Origin: Butyrivibrio sp. YAB3001
Lineage (GTDB): Bacteria; Bacillota; Clostridia; Lachnospirales; Lachnospiraceae
DNA: 64,000 bases
Reading direction: 5' to 3'
Assembly: GCF_900112195.1 (NCBI RefSeq)
Contig: NZ_FOKR01000002.1
Location: 492,833 to 556,832 of the forward strand
Numbering within the stretch: position 1 is the stretch's first letter; each line of letters opens with the position of its first letter. The notes under the pieces are model-generated. The model had not been told where the DNA came from. It worked only from the letters and a program-made list of their open reading frames with translations, and ran no database searches. Shown in pieces: positions 63,377 to 64,000 of this stretch. Both the position numbers and the translations under genes were made by a program.

Positions 63377-64000
63377 TCAATAATGATTCCAATTGCCGTA
63401 GCCGTTAAATGAGCTGTAGTTCTTTGTATAAACTATTGATATCAGCTTATCGTTCTTATCAAAGTAAAATCTCATTGCATAGCTTGTATTGTTGCCATAT
63501 GTATAAACGAGAACAGACTTTGCATTCTTAAGTGTCTTAGTACCGTTAAAATACTCTTTTCCAAAAGACTGACTCTGAATCATATAAATCTTATCTGTAG
63601 TCTTATCAAACTTTTCTTCTGTGCCATTACCATATGCAACAATTACATCTTTCTTGGTTGCTCCCAGTGTAATGCCTCTCAAAGTCTTGATTACTTCAGC
63701 TTTTGCCACATTATACTGTCCGGCCTGATGCTGATAATAATCAAAGTATGCTGTATAACTGCCAGCTGCAAGATATGAGTAGTTATCAATATATGGTGTT
63801 CCCATTGTTATTTTATTGATACTGCTCTCACCCCTGAAATCGTTGAGACGTACATCTGCGCTGTATACAGTAACAACACATGTAGCTTTTTTACCATTTG
63901 CAGTAGCTGTGATAACTGCACGTCCTACATTTACAGGCTTAACAACGCCTTTCTTTGTAACCTTAACTACATTCTTGTTGCTTGTAGTCCATGTGACTGT
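63377..64000 (-). CDS. Big_2 (bacterial Ig-like) surface protein, N-terminus beyond window
   Basis: 207 residues visible, open to the window edge without a stop. The first part is a Big_2 domain (VTWTTSNKNVVKVTKKG, then GRAVITATANGKKATCVVTV). After a linker comes a C-terminal domain of about 135 residues with ITLGATKKDVIVAYGNGTEE and YTYGNNTSYAMRFYFDKNDKLISIVYTKNY, which resembles repeats found in secreted clostridial proteins. No LPxTG or other sorting motif ends the protein (it ends NGYGNWNHY). An internal ATG at 63805 is not the true start because the frame continues upstream. Probably a cell-surface protein of unknown role. Confidence 0.82.
   Translation of the reverse strand, partial: TVTWTTSNKNVVKVTKKGVVKPVNVGRAVITATANGKKATCVVTVYSADVRLNDFRGESSINKITMGTPYIDNYSYLAAGSYTAYFDYYQHQAGQYNVAKAEVIKTLRGITLGATKKDVIVAYGNGTEEKFDKTTDKIYMIQSQSFGKEYFNGTKTLKNAKSVLVYTYGNNTSYAMRFYFDKNDKLISIVYTKNYSSFNGYGNWNHY

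Noticed and set aside
1..64000. CRISPR arrays, tRNA or rRNA genes, prophage genes
   Set aside because: No regularly spaced direct repeats, cloverleaf sequences, rRNA segments or phage structural genes were seen in either strand.

Overview
The window is chromosomal, AT-rich DNA (roughly 40% GC by eye) from a low-GC Gram-positive anaerobe, most likely a rumen or gut Lachnospiraceae close to Butyrivibrio or Pseudobutyrivibrio. This placement is inferred from gene content: a Re-type citrate synthase next to a eukaryotic-type NADP-isocitrate dehydrogenase, an iron-sulfur two-subunit L-serine dehydratase, a cytoplasmic GH115 xylan alpha-glucuronidase, an N-extended Rho, and a small Lachnospiraceae-type protein of unknown function. 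About 48 protein genes are supported, mostly on the minus strand. There are no rRNA or tRNA genes, no CRISPR array and no transposase gene.

Layout. 1-7.7 kb: a minus-strand run comEA-like lipoprotein / response regulator / histidine kinase / GerMN lipoprotein / comEC, then holA and a partial DUF1653 gene. 7.7-15.6 kb: arginine biosynthesis, with argC-GNAT-argJ-argB-argD and a translationally coupled solute-binding protein on minus, diverging from argG on plus. 15.6-18.9 kb: DUF1294 protein, a LytTR-type regulator, a LacI-family repressor, an unknown protein and a lone HPt protein. 19-22.4 kb: rpmE and DUF1385-prmC-prfA (translation). 22.5-28.1 kb: MoxR/DUF58/transglutaminase cluster and a class B-like sortase. 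28-33.2 kb: a mixed operon with a LysM protein, an SGNH/MBOAT acyl-transfer pair and sdaAB-sdaAA. 33.3-41.4 kb: rho, an SPFH (HflK/HflC-like) pair, an NCS2 purine permease, a CPBP protease and an ABC-F protein. 41.5-44.9 kb: Re-citrate synthase, GntR regulator and isocitrate dehydrogenase, the oxidative branch towards 2-oxoglutarate. 45-49.2 kb: an EAL c-di-GMP phosphodiesterase and an EF-G paralog. 49.4-52 kb: tyrA-aroA. 52.3-55.9 kb: PilZ protein, chemoreceptor and LysR regulator. 56-58.6 kb: cysK and queA. 58.6-64 kb: GH115 enzyme, MATE transporter and a Big_2 surface protein cut by the window end.

The most unusual signal is not protein-coding. Two long imperfect palindromes of about 185-190 bp lie 31 and 25 bases behind the stop codons of aroA (52018-52201, plus) and queA (57298-57489, minus), each in the same orientation as its upstream gene. 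Both have an outer stem, a middle stem and an inner terminator-like stem. The inner stems have unrelated sequences, yet each is perfectly self-complementary. The 26-base apical loop (23 of 26 identical) and two internal-loop strands (one identical over 19 bases) are conserved. A degenerate third copy sits at about 57215-57290. Conserved loops on replaced but still paired stems suggest a structured RNA or mobile hairpin family that carries an intrinsic terminator; I do not recognise it.

A second regulatory signal is a perfect 12-base palindrome, ATTGTATACAAT, lying on the -10 box of a TTGACA-N17-TACAAT promoter ahead of the citrate synthase/GntR/isocitrate dehydrogenase operon. It suggests autoregulation by the GntR protein. 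All starts, promoters and terminators were read by eye; no alignment or folding software was run.
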